64,000 bases of DNA from Verrucomicrobiia bacterium (GTDB lineage: Bacteria > Verrucomicrobiota > Verrucomicrobiia > Verrucomicrobiales > DEV007): contig JAUICH010000013.1 in assembly GCA_030427505.1 (NCBI GenBank), forward strand, positions 91,826-155,825. The letters run 5' to 3'. The number at the start of each line of letters is the position of its first letter. The stretch's first letter is position 1. This document shows, one piece after another, positions 51,465 through 60,810 of the stretch. The notes under the pieces were generated by a model. That model did not search any database. It was not told where the DNA came from and saw nothing but the letters and a program-made list of their open reading frames with translations. Position numbers and translations under genes: made by a program.

Positions 51465-54400
51465 TCACTCATGTCCCACGGCGGACTTCTTGTTTCCGTT
51501 CAACTGCTTAAGGAAGGCGACGAGGTCGCGGATTTCGTCCTTCTTTAGAAGGGCGGCCATGGGGGGCATGGCGGACATGGGCGGGGTGCGCTCGGCGATG
51601 TCAGAGAGGGGGATGGTCTGCTCCTCGCCTTCGGGGAGTTTCAGGACAATGGCGTCGCTCTTTTCTTCCACCAACGTGCCGCCCAGGGCGGTGCCGTCTT
51701 TCAGGGTGACGAGGGTGATGCCATAGCCGGGCACAATGAATCCGCTGGGGTTCACGAGCGCCTCCAGAATGTGGTTCGCGTCGCGCTGCTTACCGATGGC
51801 GCTGAGGTCCGGCCCGGCGGTGCCGCCGTCGCCAAAGATCATGTGGCACTTGGTGCACTGGCCCACGGCGTGGGTGGAGAAAATGGTGGCGCCCACTTTG
51901 GGATCGCCACCCTTCAGGCAGACGCGGTAGGGGGCCAGGGGATCGCTGGCGTCCAGGCTTCCCTGATAGGCGGCCAGGTTGGCCTGGAGCTCGGCGTCCT
52001 GAGTCCGCTGCTCCACCGCCTGTAGGAGATCCAGTTGCGTTTCTTCCGGCTCGTATCCTTCCACGAAGTTCTGGAACGCATCGGCGAAGAAAGCGGTGAC
52101 GTCCGGGTGCTCCACTCCGGCGAGCAGGGCGTAGCCGTTCTGGCGGTCCTTCGTGTTCTTCGACTCGGCCATGGCCAGGGCCTCGGCGCGGCCCCGGTCG
52201 GGCTCGGCGTCCAGCAGGTAGCGGACGGCTTCGGCATGGACGGCGGGATCGGCGTCCTTCATGAGATCGCCGATGAGGCCGGCCAGGGCGGGATCGTTCC
52301 GCTTTGCCAGGCTGCGCAGGGCTTCCACGCGGACTTCGGTGGTGACCGGCGTCGCGGCGGTGAGCTGGCGGGTTAAAATGTCCGTGGGAATTTCGTAGCC
52401 ATACTTCCGCGCCAGGCGGGTGCCGGAGGCGAGGAGGGCGCCTTCCGCGTGTCCCAATACATCCGGCAGGCCGGTTTTCACCGCTTCAGTAATGTCCCCG
52501 CGCTTCGCCGGGTCCAGCGGGCGGTAGATGCCGGTGGTGGCGTCCACGGGGTTGGGCGCGTCCCATTCCTCCAGGGCGGCCAAGGCGTCTTTTCTTAACA
52601 TCTCGGGCAGTTGGGCGTTCGCCGCGTAGTTCAGCAGGCGGGCGGCCTGCTCCGGCTGGCCGAGGCGGAAGTTCGCGTTGATCATGCGGGTGTGGAGAAT
52701 GGCGTCCATGGGCGTCTCCGGCAGCGGAGCCTGGCCGTCCGGCGTGGTCCAGAGGTCCAGCTTCGCGGCCAGGGCGCTCTGGGCGGTGGGCAGGTTCAGG
52801 TCATTGATGGCGCGGATGGCCTCCGCCACCAGGGAGGGGTCCGGATCTTCCAGGAAATACTTCGCCCGCGGGTCGAGCAGGCGGCGCAGGGTCAGCAAGA
52901 TGCCGCGCCGCACGGCGGGGGATTCGTCATCCACTTTCTTGAGCATCTTCTCCCGCTCGTTCAGGTAGTAGAGCCCCATCACACAGCCGTGGCGGAGAAA
53001 GGCGTCCTGATCGTTGTTCGTGGCCAGGAGTTCCAGCAGCTTGTCAAAGGCAAAGGCGTTGCCGCATTTCCCCACGCCGATGGCGGCGAAGGTCTGGACG
53101 CGCGGCGAGGTATCGTCCAGCGCCGCGACAAGGGCCTCCCCGGCCTCGTAGGTCCGGGAATCGCTAAGCGTTTTCGCGGCCTGAGCGCGGACTTCAGCAT
53201 CTTCATCCTGGAGGAGTGGGATGAGCTTTTCGGTTAGCAGTGCCGGAGTCTGGCGGGCCAGTTGGCCCAGGCCCCAGATGGCGTGGAGACGCTTCAGGAG
53301 TGGCTCGCCCGCCTGCGCGGCGGTCGCCAGGTCTTCGGCGGCGTCTTGGGACACCATGGCGAACTGCGCCCGCTGCCGCACCCGCAGGTCCGCGTGGCCG
53401 AGCAGGGTGGCCAGTTCTCCAGGCGAGCGCTGGGTGAGGTCTTCGCCCAGGAGCTTCTGGGTTTCCGCCAGCAGGGGATCGTCCAGCTTGTCCGGCGTGT
53501 AGAGGGTGTAGATGTTCCCGATGTCCTGCTTGTACCAGCCGTTGTTGTTGAAGCAGCTCAGGTACATCCGCCCGTCCGGGCCGAACTCCACGTCCGTGTT
53601 TCCGGAGCCTTTCATGAAGATGTGGTTGTCCACCGTCTGGTAGCCCGCGCCGGCGGGCTCCACGGCAAAGGTTTCCAGGTCGCCGTTCGAGCCGCCGAAG
53701 TTGCAGACAAAGAAGTGGTTCGCGTAGCGGTCCGGCAGGGCGGTGGCGCCGTAGTTGAAGACCAGGCCGCTGGGGCCCCAGGACGTCTTCGAGAGCGGCG
53801 GCAGGATCCAGGCCGGCTGACCTTCAAAGCGGGGCTCCCACAGGCCCTCCGTCATCCACGGGTTCATGGGAAGGGTCTTGTGCCCCGGGTGCTCGTAGTC
53901 CGGCGTGCGCAGGCCCAGCTGATCGCGGAAGTTCAGCAGGGTCTGGTGGCCCTGCACCCAGCCGGAGTCGCCCCCCTCCAGGATGTAGACCAAGCGGCCC
54001 GTGTCCCACTGGTCCGCGTCATTATCGCAGGTGAACAGATTGCCGAACTGATCGAAAGCCAGTTCCTGGGGATTGCGCAGGCCGCGGTAAAATTCCTCCA
54101 CGTTCGACCCGTCCGGATCGCAACGGAAGACCGCGCCCCGAATCGGCTCGTTGTAAGTGCGGCCTTCCTTGGTGGTGAAGTGGTAGCCCCGGTCGCCGAC
54201 GGACCAGTAAATCTTTCCGTCCGGCCCCCAGACCAGGCCGTGCAGGTCGTGACCGCTGATGCTCATGCGCACGCCGAAGCCGTCCTGGAGCGAGGTGCGC
54301 TCGTCCGCCTTCCCATCGCCGTCCGTGTCCTGGAGCTTCCAGAGGTGTGGGATGTCCGTGTAATAAATGACGCCATTCCCGCCGGAGAGCAGGCCGATGC

Positions 54401-54959
54401 CGGGGCCGTCCAGCGCGTCGTCGAAATCTTCGGCGAAGATCCAGGACTCGTCCGCCCGGCCGTCGCCATCGCTGTCGTTCACCACGCGGATGCGGTCGGA
54501 GAAGTCCGTGTAGTAGCTCATCGGAAACTCCGCCACATGGTTTTCGAACATCTTCAGGCGGTCCGCGTTGGTGGTGGTGGCCAGGTCTTCCAGCAGCATG
54601 GTGGGCCGCTGGCGGATGTCATCCACCCCGGCGCGCCAGCGGTCGATCTCCGCGATGTAAAGGCGGCCTTTCTCGTCAAAACAGATCGCCGAAGGGTTCC
54701 GGGTCTGGGATTCGTCCGCGAATAGCCCCACCTGCACGTCCTCCGGGTGCTCGAAGTTCGCGATGCGCAGCCCGGCCTCTTTTTCCAGCTCGGCGGCCGT
54801 CTTCGGCTTCACCGGCGCTGGCGGGTCCGCCGCCCAAGCCGCGGGCGAGAGTCCGAAAAGTCCCGCCATGGCGGGCATCAGCAGAAAAACGAACAGGCGG
54901 GCGGCGCTCGCCGAACGGAAGAAACCAGGAAGGCAGTGGGGGTGACCAGGGCGTTTCAT
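51465..54959 (-). CDS. PVC-type heme-binding protein with propeller and HEAT repeats
   Basis: A 1164-residue secreted protein. The ATG at 54959 precedes a signal peptide (LFVFLLMPAMAGLFGLSPAAWA-A). Residues about 60-480 are the propeller-like dehydrogenase domain (RVVNDSDGDGRADESW, KLQDTDGDGKADERTS, HGLVWGPDGKIYWSVGDRG, FDQFGNLFTCDNDADQWD). HEAT repeats fill residues about 510-940 and the C-terminal 140 residues form the cytochrome c module with the CTKCH motif and the conserved IVPGYGITLVTLKDG tail. Same family as the protein at 1320-4424, but the HEAT part is much longer. Its start is divergent from a membrane-anchored unknown. Confidence 0.9.
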   Translation of the reverse strand: MKRPGHPHCLPGFFRSASAARLFVFLLMPAMAGLFGLSPAAWAADPPAPVKPKTAAELEKEAGLRIANFEHPEDVQVGLFADESQTRNPSAICFDEKGRLYIAEIDRWRAGVDDIRQRPTMLLEDLATTTNADRLKMFENHVAEFPMSYYTDFSDRIRVVNDSDGDGRADESWIFAEDFDDALDGPGIGLLSGGNGVIYYTDIPHLWKLQDTDGDGKADERTSLQDGFGVRMSISGHDLHGLVWGPDGKIYWSVGDRGYHFTTKEGRTYNEPIRGAVFRCDPDGSNVEEFYRGLRNPQELAFDQFGNLFTCDNDADQWDTGRLVYILEGGDSGWVQGHQTLLNFRDQLGLRTPDYEHPGHKTLPMNPWMTEGLWEPRFEGQPAWILPPLSKTSWGPSGLVFNYGATALPDRYANHFFVCNFGGSNGDLETFAVEPAGAGYQTVDNHIFMKGSGNTDVEFGPDGRMYLSCFNNNGWYKQDIGNIYTLYTPDKLDDPLLAETQKLLGEDLTQRSPGELATLLGHADLRVRQRAQFAMVSQDAAEDLATAAQAGEPLLKRLHAIWGLGQLARQTPALLTEKLIPLLQDEDAEVRAQAAKTLSDSRTYEAGEALVAALDDTSPRVQTFAAIGVGKCGNAFAFDKLLELLATNNDQDAFLRHGCVMGLYYLNEREKMLKKVDDESPAVRRGILLTLRRLLDPRAKYFLEDPDPSLVAEAIRAINDLNLPTAQSALAAKLDLWTTPDGQAPLPETPMDAILHTRMINANFRLGQPEQAARLLNYAANAQLPEMLRKDALAALEEWDAPNPVDATTGIYRPLDPAKRGDITEAVKTGLPDVLGHAEGALLASGTRLARKYGYEIPTDILTRQLTAATPVTTEVRVEALRSLAKRNDPALAGLIGDLMKDADPAVHAEAVRYLLDAEPDRGRAEALAMAESKNTKDRQNGYALLAGVEHPDVTAFFADAFQNFVEGYEPEETQLDLLQAVEQRTQDAELQANLAAYQGSLDASDPLAPYRVCLKGGDPKVGATIFSTHAVGQCTKCHMIFGDGGTAGPDLSAIGKQRDANHILEALVNPSGFIVPGYGITLVTLKDGTALGGTLVEEKSDAIVLKLPEGEEQTIPLSDIAERTPPMSAMPPMAALLKKDEIRDLVAFLKQLNGNKKSAVGHE

Positions 54960-55090
54960 GAACATCGTTGTCGAAATGGAACGCCCAGTGTCGGGGAAAG
55001 GAGCCGGGAGGTCAACCGGATCGGGTGGGGCGGATTCAGGGGATTTCGGCCTGTTCAATGGCTCCAATTTTTCCCAGCATGAACGCCAGT

Positions 55091-57259
55091 ATGGATGGAG
55101 GTCTGGAGAAAGAGGTGCGGCGTTCCCGGGGGCGGGTCCTGAAAGGCGTGTTGGGGGCGGTGATTGCCGCCGGTCTCGCGATTTTGGTTTCACACGGCGA
55201 AGAACGAGAAAGATCACGGGAGGAGGTGGATATATTGCTCAAGCATGATCGCCAGTTTGAGGACATGATGGTGGCGTTTTGCAGCAGGCGATACGAGCGG
55301 GCTCGAGAGATCGCGCAGGAATTGATCGGGGAGTTGCCCGAGGGATGGAAGGATCTGGGCCAATGCCGGGAAGTCCTGGAAGATGTGCCGCCGGAAGAAG
55401 CATGGAATTGGGAATTTTCCGGAGACCCTTGGGGCTTACCCTTTACGGAACAGGAAGCCTTTTTTCTGAACCTTCAGCGCTCCCGGCTTCCGGAAGACTA
55501 CGACAGTTGGGACGTTGAGCGGAAGATCGCCTTCCTGACCGAGTCATTGAACCGGGTTACGACGGGACACATTTTGATTACACGGGAATACTCCCACAAT
55601 GGTGCTGTCCTTATCGAGGACGACATTTTTGTTCGGGAACTTATCCGGATAGGAGAACCGGCGGTTCCGGCGCTGATCGAGGTTCTCTCCACAGATGAAC
55701 GGCTAACCCGTTCCCTGGGGAGCTATGAGGCAGACGTACCAAGAGACTTCGACAGTTTCCATCCCATCATGACTGTGCGCGAGGCGGCTGCGGTGGCTCT
55801 CTATCGCATCCTGGGGATTTGGATATTTGGAGGGGAGCCCGTCAACACAGCAGAGGGTGCCAGCGCGACTGCCAATGCGATCCAGGAATACTGGGAAGCC
55901 AACCGGCAACTGACCTTCGACGAGCGGATGATGCAGATCCTGACAGATCCAGAAAGGGATCCTGAAGTCAGGGAAACAGCGGCAGAGAACCTGTGCGTTT
56001 ATTGGAAAGTCAGAAAAACTTCCACTAACGACACATGGACCATCAGAGCGTCCGGCCAGCCGGAACCAAACCCGCTCATCGAGAAGTATTCAATGCCCAC
56101 TCTGGCGGAGGCCACCTTGAAGGCAATGGATGGATGGAAAGCCCCAGGCACCGACAAAGCTTCAACAGAGGTAACGGTGGTCATGCCAGAAGCTCTCAAC
56201 GGCCACTACCTTGATCTGCTGGTCATACTGGGAGATCAGCGAATCCTGCCAGAGATCCTGCGCCGTTACGATGCTGAGAGATGTTGGGATTCGCGCTTGC
56301 TCTACGCGGATACCGCGGTTCGCATGGGCAACGAAAGGCTGGTTGAGGAAATTGCTGGGGAATTGAAAACTGGCGAATTGATACCCAAGGCCATGTTGGT
56401 CCCGAAAAATGATAGTCAGAGATCGAAGAGAAATTACACGGCGAACTACCAGGTAGTGTCTGCGCTGGAATTTCTGTTTCAACATGACGAGAGTCAATTT
56501 CTCGACGTCTTCCGGGCCGCCACTGCCCCAACACATCCTCTCAGGGAAGACCTCGCGAAGATTCTGATAACGGAAAGGCAGTCTATGCCCCCTTCTTGGA
56601 ACGAAAGACACTGGGAAGGCAATAAGGTAGCAATACTCCATGACTTGGCCGTATTGGACTTCGTTAGGTCTCTCTGGCACGAGGTCCTTCAAGAGGCAGA
56701 ATCGCCTGAGCAGAAACATCGGCTGCAACTCCGTCACCGGGCGGTGAATTTTCTCCGGGGCGAAGTGTTTGGAATGCCCGCCACGGACGAATATCGCGTG
56801 GAACAAGACCTGACCTTCCAAACGGCAATCGACTACTTCGACCGATATAGGGAGGGTCTACATACGTTCACGGCGAAAGAAGAGACCGCTTGGAAAGCGG
56901 CATGGAATCCGGCAGGTATCACGCCTCCGGCCTACGTTCGGAATCTAGATATCGATACACCACCAACCTATTACCTCCCAGACTACCGTGCCCTGGACCA
57001 GCCCGCCACGGAGGCAGATGTAGAGGCTGGTAGAGCGGCATTTCACCTGGAGGGTCAGGGCCGCCTGGTGCCGGACCTTCAGTTGCCCGCGTTTGCCAAA
57101 TATCATTATGACTCACCACCACAGCTTGCGATTATTATTCAAGCCGAGATGGATGACGCGGATGTGATTCACTATGGCGCCATTATTAACGGGCATGGCC
57201 TGGTGCCGGTCATGCCCATTCAATTGACCAAGCTGGTACCGGTAGAGACGGGGGAGTAG
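55091..57259 (+). CDS. Membrane-anchored protein of unknown function
   Basis: A 722-residue protein. The ATG at 55091 (MDGGLEKEVRRSRG) opens just before one membrane helix (VLKGVLGAVIAAGLAILVS, about 17-36); an upstream ATG would give an unlikely Gly-rich tail. The rest is helical, with HEAT-like pieces (RIGEPAVPALIEVLSTDERLTR, REAAAVALYRILGIWIF, EVRETAAENLCVYW). The C-terminal 80 residues (RALDQPATEADVEAGRAAFHLEGQGR, then AIIIQAEMDDADVIHYGAII) look like a small separate domain with a recurring GRAxFHLEGxGR pattern. No enzyme family is recognised. The composition is more AT-rich than in the upstream genes. Confidence 0.55.
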   Translation: MDGGLEKEVRRSRGRVLKGVLGAVIAAGLAILVSHGEERERSREEVDILLKHDRQFEDMMVAFCSRRYERAREIAQELIGELPEGWKDLGQCREVLEDVPPEEAWNWEFSGDPWGLPFTEQEAFFLNLQRSRLPEDYDSWDVERKIAFLTESLNRVTTGHILITREYSHNGAVLIEDDIFVRELIRIGEPAVPALIEVLSTDERLTRSLGSYEADVPRDFDSFHPIMTVREAAAVALYRILGIWIFGGEPVNTAEGASATANAIQEYWEANRQLTFDERMMQILTDPERDPEVRETAAENLCVYWKVRKTSTNDTWTIRASGQPEPNPLIEKYSMPTLAEATLKAMDGWKAPGTDKASTEVTVVMPEALNGHYLDLLVILGDQRILPEILRRYDAERCWDSRLLYADTAVRMGNERLVEEIAGELKTGELIPKAMLVPKNDSQRSKRNYTANYQVVSALEFLFQHDESQFLDVFRAATAPTHPLREDLAKILITERQSMPPSWNERHWEGNKVAILHDLAVLDFVRSLWHEVLQEAESPEQKHRLQLRHRAVNFLRGEVFGMPATDEYRVEQDLTFQTAIDYFDRYREGLHTFTAKEETAWKAAWNPAGITPPAYVRNLDIDTPPTYYLPDYRALDQPATEADVEAGRAAFHLEGQGRLVPDLQLPAFAKYHYDSPPQLAIIIQAEMDDADVIHYGAIINGHGLVPVMPIQLTKLVPVETGE

Positions 57260-57911
57260 GATGGGAAAAGTATAGTGGCAGAGCCGATGCTTTTCTTCTG
57301 AATATTTATTCCCATCTGCAAAAGTCTTTTCCGAAATGAAGGGAATCTTGGATATGGAAATCAGCGATCTTTCGGACCGAAGGCAAGTAGAGTTTCGGCC
57401 GAAAAATCTCTCAGGCTTTGTTCCCGCTCGGTCACGGATTTCAATCCGCTCCCTCGCTGAGTCGCGACTGACGGCCTTTTCGGCTCGATCATTTCGGAAA
57501 ATACTTTTGCAAATGGGTATAGCAAAGAAGGAAGCTCATTTGGAGTGCGTGTGGCAGAGCTCCGAAGGAGCGGCGACACCGCTTTGGCGGCGGGCGTCTG
57601 AGTGAGCGCGTCTGGTGAACGACCGGAGGGAGCTCGAGAACCCGCATCAATGGGGATTGCCATCACATCTCTATGGCAATAGCCGGATTGTGACTCCTAA
57701 GCGAACCATCTATGGGAACACCACCCCAGATCGCTTTGCGCAGCGCACCCGGTGGGGAAAGGCGGTTGACTGCTCCCAAAGTGGTGTCGCCAGCCTTCCA
57801 GGCTTCTGCCACCGCAGTCCAAATTTACGCTAGGTCGAGGAGTCGGCCTTGGCCCGCTTCGGTCAATCCGTCTTACTCGTTTTTCGTTTCCTTGCTTTAC
57901 TAGCTTTTAAA
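57260..57911. repeat. Intergenic region with two copies of a long hairpin repeat
   Basis: 652 bases without a supported gene. Copy A (57539-57587, plus) and copy B (57776-57823, minus) both begin TTTGGA-G/C-TGCG and end GGCGACACC-G/A-CTTTGG. Each folds as an imperfect long hairpin whose inner stem differs but is complementary in both (GCTCC-GAA-GGAGC in A; AGCCT-GGA-AGGCT in B). A 7-bp dyad (57260-57266 and 57310-57316) lies at the left. An 89-codon frame at 57336 crosses copy A and is not supported. Confidence 0.7.
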
Positions 57912-58418
57912 TTAGGAATCTTGCTCTTTGTATGGCTTGAGAGTTCCATACATTTCCATCAGTAGGGCGTCGGGCATGCTGCATCGGCTCTCTTGGTAAA
58001 TGCGGTCTAATAGAGGTCCGATCTTCGGAAAGCCGTCGGTGGAAACGAAGAACAACACCTTGTGGTCACCATGAACGGTGACAAAATGTAGCCACCGGTT
58101 CCACTGGATCTTTTTTATGTCTTTCCATGGAATGAGGGATCGCTGGAATGGCCGGCGCAGTTCCAGACCTTCTTGATTGCAATGAAAAGAAATGAGGCCA
58201 CTTCGCAGATACAACCAGGCCACAAATACTCCAAATAGCAAAATGCCAACCAGTAAGCCTACTTTCGCCAAGAGACCGCCGTTGACGACTTCATCCACAT
58301 AGCAACGGTAGAACAACCAAGTGCAAAAGACTGGCATGCCGAGTCCAACGATGTGCACGGTTATAGACGGTCTGAAAGTTTCCGGAGGAAGGGTGATGGC
58401 GTGTGTTCGGGAAGTCAC
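57912..58418 (-). CDS. Membrane protein with bacterial PH-like domain
   Basis: A 168-residue protein. Two membrane helices lie at about 20-40 and 47-72 (VHIVGLGMPVFCTWLFYRCYV; LLAKVGLLVGILLFGVFVAWLYL). A PH-like part follows: LISFHCNQEGLELRRPFQRSLIPWKDIKKIQW and WLHFVTVHGDHKVLFFVS, the strand order of bacterial PH (bPH) domains. The GTG at 58418 is the best start and has no ribosome binding site. Its partner and function are unknown. It lies just beside a hairpin-repeat region and a CHAD pseudogene. Confidence 0.55.
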   Translation of the reverse strand: MTSRTHAITLPPETFRPSITVHIVGLGMPVFCTWLFYRCYVDEVVNGGLLAKVGLLVGILLFGVFVAWLYLRSGLISFHCNQEGLELRRPFQRSLIPWKDIKKIQWNRWLHFVTVHGDHKVLFFVSTDGFPKIGPLLDRIYQESRCSMPDALLMEMYGTLKPYKEQDS

Positions 58419-58540
58419 TGGTGGTTGGGAAGCTTCAACTCTCAGGCGGGATCAACCCGGTCGTTAGAAACTACTCAATGTTATTTCAAGGGACAAGCAC
58501 GTATCCGTTAGTGCTCGATCTGCTGCACCCCACCCACCCG

Positions 58541-58936
58541 CTAATTCAAAACCGTCCGCCTTCCCAGGCGGGTGCAGCGCTGCATGAGGTGTTTCTCCTT
58601 CTTCGCCAGGGCGGTCAGGGCGGCTTGGCGGTCTTTGTGGGGGAGCGAAGCCATTTTGTGGGTGCGGTGGATCAGGTTGGCCAGGTCGTTTCATTCGCCC
58701 AGGTGGGTGCCGAGCCGCTTGATACGGTTGTCGTAGGCGCCCAGGTTGCGGGGGTAAATCTCGGCCATGAACTCGCGTTCGTAGCGGAGGCGTTTCACCG
58801 CCTTTCGCCAGTCGTGCCAGACCTCGGGGTCTTTGTCCCGGATGGCTTCCGCCGTTTTCTCGCGGCCCTTGGGGGAAAATCGAAAGATCGACTTCGACCA
58901 TGTGATACATGGATCATCACGACCGCCAACTGGTAG
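58541..58936 (-). pseudogene. CHAD-domain protein remnant with internal stop codon
   Basis: The minus-strand frame between stops at 58541 and 58937 reads a C-terminal CHAD domain: VWHDWRKAVKRLRYEREFMAE with the conserved histidine and Arg/Lys cluster, then RIKRLGTHLGE, then TGA (58691-58693), then NDLANLIHRTHKMASL. In CHAD proteins a LG-x2-ND-L segment is uninterrupted, so the TGA replaces a sense codon. No start codon is left and the N-terminal half of the domain is missing. CHAD domains bind polyphosphate. The remnant is clearly decayed. Confidence 0.8.
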
Positions 58937-58974
58937 CTACTGGGTTGAATAGCCAAAGTATTGGCGAGGGTTTC

Positions 58975-60810
58975 TCACTCTTTCTTTGCTTGAGTATTCA
59001 GCGCATCATACACGACGGTAGCCGCTGGTTCGTCGCGCTGGTCCGGGTGTGCTTGTTCATACCGCAGGAAGGCATTTACCAGATCTTCATACACCAGTTC
59101 GTCCCAAATTTGATGGTCCTGATTGGTTTCCACGGCTTCCTGCCGCAGCATCATGGCACAACCTTCCAGGTAGGCTCGAGCGAAGATCGACTCCCGTAGC
59201 GCTTCCACGGGCGTAATGGCTTCCGTCAGGTCCTGTTTCCGGTCCGCCATGTCCAGACGTTCCAGAGCATCTCGCAGGGTGCCAGCCGTCAGCACCGTTA
59301 GCGGTATCTTGGGATCGGTCATGCGCCACCGTCTCATGAGGTCATCCTTGCTGTAGTCTTCCAAGTGCTCGAAGTCGTTCAGCGATTCCCATACCGCATC
59401 CGCCGCAGGTCTCTCACTGACCGTTTTTGTGTTGCCACCGGTCAGCCGTTCCATCATGGCAAGCTCTGCGAACGTTACCATGGGATGATCCAGCAGCGTC
59501 ATCTCTATTAGCGCGTATTGACCTGTTTTCTGGCTCCACATCAGCCGGGTTAGATCCAGGCAACCCGTCAGGTAGCCGGCCGCGCGGTTGCCCAGCAACA
59601 CTTCTCTTTCCGAGAGTGGTGGAAGAGGTTCCTCCTCTTCCAGCTCACTGTCTGGATTTAGAAACAGCTGCCTTCTTACCTGGGCCTCAAGAGACTCGTC
59701 CTTTGCGGCCTCCGCTTCCTCCCATTTCCACTGGCGCAACAGCACCAATTGCGTTCTCAGGTTCCATATCCGGTATCCGGTTAACCCTTCCTCTTTCGGA
59801 AAGATGCTCTCTATCGTCAGAGGCGAGCCTATTGGCAGCGGGCCGTAGGGGTCGCCCGTTGGCCAGAGCATTTCGTAGATGAGGTCCGCCGCTGGCTCGT
59901 TCACCCGCCGGGGATACAGCTCCGCAAATTCCAGGAATTCAGCGGCCAGATTATCAAAAGTAGTGCCTTCCTTCACTGGTAAGTCTCGCTTTGACAGCAC
60001 CGCCTCGCCCCCTGCCGCTTGCAGGCAGGCGTGAAAGTAGGCGCGCGCATCCACCGCGCGAATGCGTTCTCTATCCGGCAGTGTGGGCATATCCCGCGCT
60101 TCCGGCTGTCGCAACCCTTCCAGTTCAGCTAACCCGTTCCGCACGTAGGCAACGGTATGCCAGTCCAGCGACATATCATCGAAACCCAGGGATCGCTTGA
60201 TTTTGGCGATCTTCAGTTGGTCTCCCGGGCTCATCTCCGCATAGTCCATGAGTGCCAGGTAGGTGAAAAAGGGGGCGGGCGAGTCCCGTGCCGCGGGCCG
60301 GTCCTTGAGATACTCTTGCAGGGCCACCGCACACAGCTCCAGGTTCCATCCCGCGGGAAGCAACTCCTGCCCATGCCTCGCCCGCGTGGCTCGTACCACG
60401 AAGTCCCGCGAGCCGCAGAAATAGCCTGCCGTCCGGTGGGCTTCCATGACTTCGTCTTCGGGCCACGTTCCCATTTCCACCCAATCGTCCGGCCACGAGC
60501 ACACCTTTCGCAATGGCGCCATGCCCTCCAGCAATTGCACTGGGCCAAAGCCCTTCAGTTCCTCCGCTCCCACTGTCTGCACGCGCTCTCCCATCTCCGT
60601 ACGCTCAGCCTTTTCTTTCGCGCTGAGTCTGTCCGCCCCCAGAATGGCGTCCAGCCCAAGCACCCAGACACCGGCTCCTAACACCAGTACCAGGGCTAAA
60701 CTGGCGCCGTACCAGAGCCACCTCCGTTTCCCAACCTTCGCCACCACTTTGGTTTCTGGCCCGCCGGCTGGGCCTTCCGTCATACTTTTTTGTGGATCGC
60801 TGTCGCTCAT
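58975..60810 (-). CDS. Membrane-anchored protein with four repeats resembling Rap1a/Tai domains
   Basis: A 611-residue protein with one membrane helix (about 32-52) and a large extracytoplasmic part. Four segments repeat one plan, at about 126-190, 253-316, 408-478 and 543-604. Each starts with a helix such as RAAGYLTGCLDLTRL or FARAYLEGCAMMLR and ends with FLEFAELYPRRVNEPAADLIYEML or FLRYEQAHPDQRDEPAATVVYDAL. This resembles the Rap1a/Tai family, where single domains act as periplasmic immunity proteins to type VI effectors. Tandem copies in one anchored protein are unusual. The match is by pattern only and function is inferred weakly. The stop lies 39 bases from the CHAD remnant frame. Confidence 0.55.
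   Translation of the reverse strand: MSDSDPQKSMTEGPAGGPETKVVAKVGKRRWLWYGASLALVLVLGAGVWVLGLDAILGADRLSAKEKAERTEMGERVQTVGAEELKGFGPVQLLEGMAPLRKVCSWPDDWVEMGTWPEDEVMEAHRTAGYFCGSRDFVVRATRARHGQELLPAGWNLELCAVALQEYLKDRPAARDSPAPFFTYLALMDYAEMSPGDQLKIAKIKRSLGFDDMSLDWHTVAYVRNGLAELEGLRQPEARDMPTLPDRERIRAVDARAYFHACLQAAGGEAVLSKRDLPVKEGTTFDNLAAEFLEFAELYPRRVNEPAADLIYEMLWPTGDPYGPLPIGSPLTIESIFPKEEGLTGYRIWNLRTQLVLLRQWKWEEAEAAKDESLEAQVRRQLFLNPDSELEEEEPLPPLSEREVLLGNRAAGYLTGCLDLTRLMWSQKTGQYALIEMTLLDHPMVTFAELAMMERLTGGNTKTVSERPAADAVWESLNDFEHLEDYSKDDLMRRWRMTDPKIPLTVLTAGTLRDALERLDMADRKQDLTEAITPVEALRESIFARAYLEGCAMMLRQEAVETNQDHQIWDELVYEDLVNAFLRYEQAHPDQRDEPAATVVYDALNTQAKKE

Noticed and set aside
53262..54725. A 487-codon plus-strand frame opposite the second PVC cytochrome
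   Set aside because: It has Val/Gly/Arg/Gln-rich antisense composition and no recognised domain.
57336..57605. An 89-codon plus-strand frame
   Set aside because: It crosses a hairpin repeat and has no domain or ribosome binding site.
57260..57911. A CRISPR array, suggested by repeated motifs
   Set aside because: Only two inverted copies exist and there are no regular spacers or cas genes.
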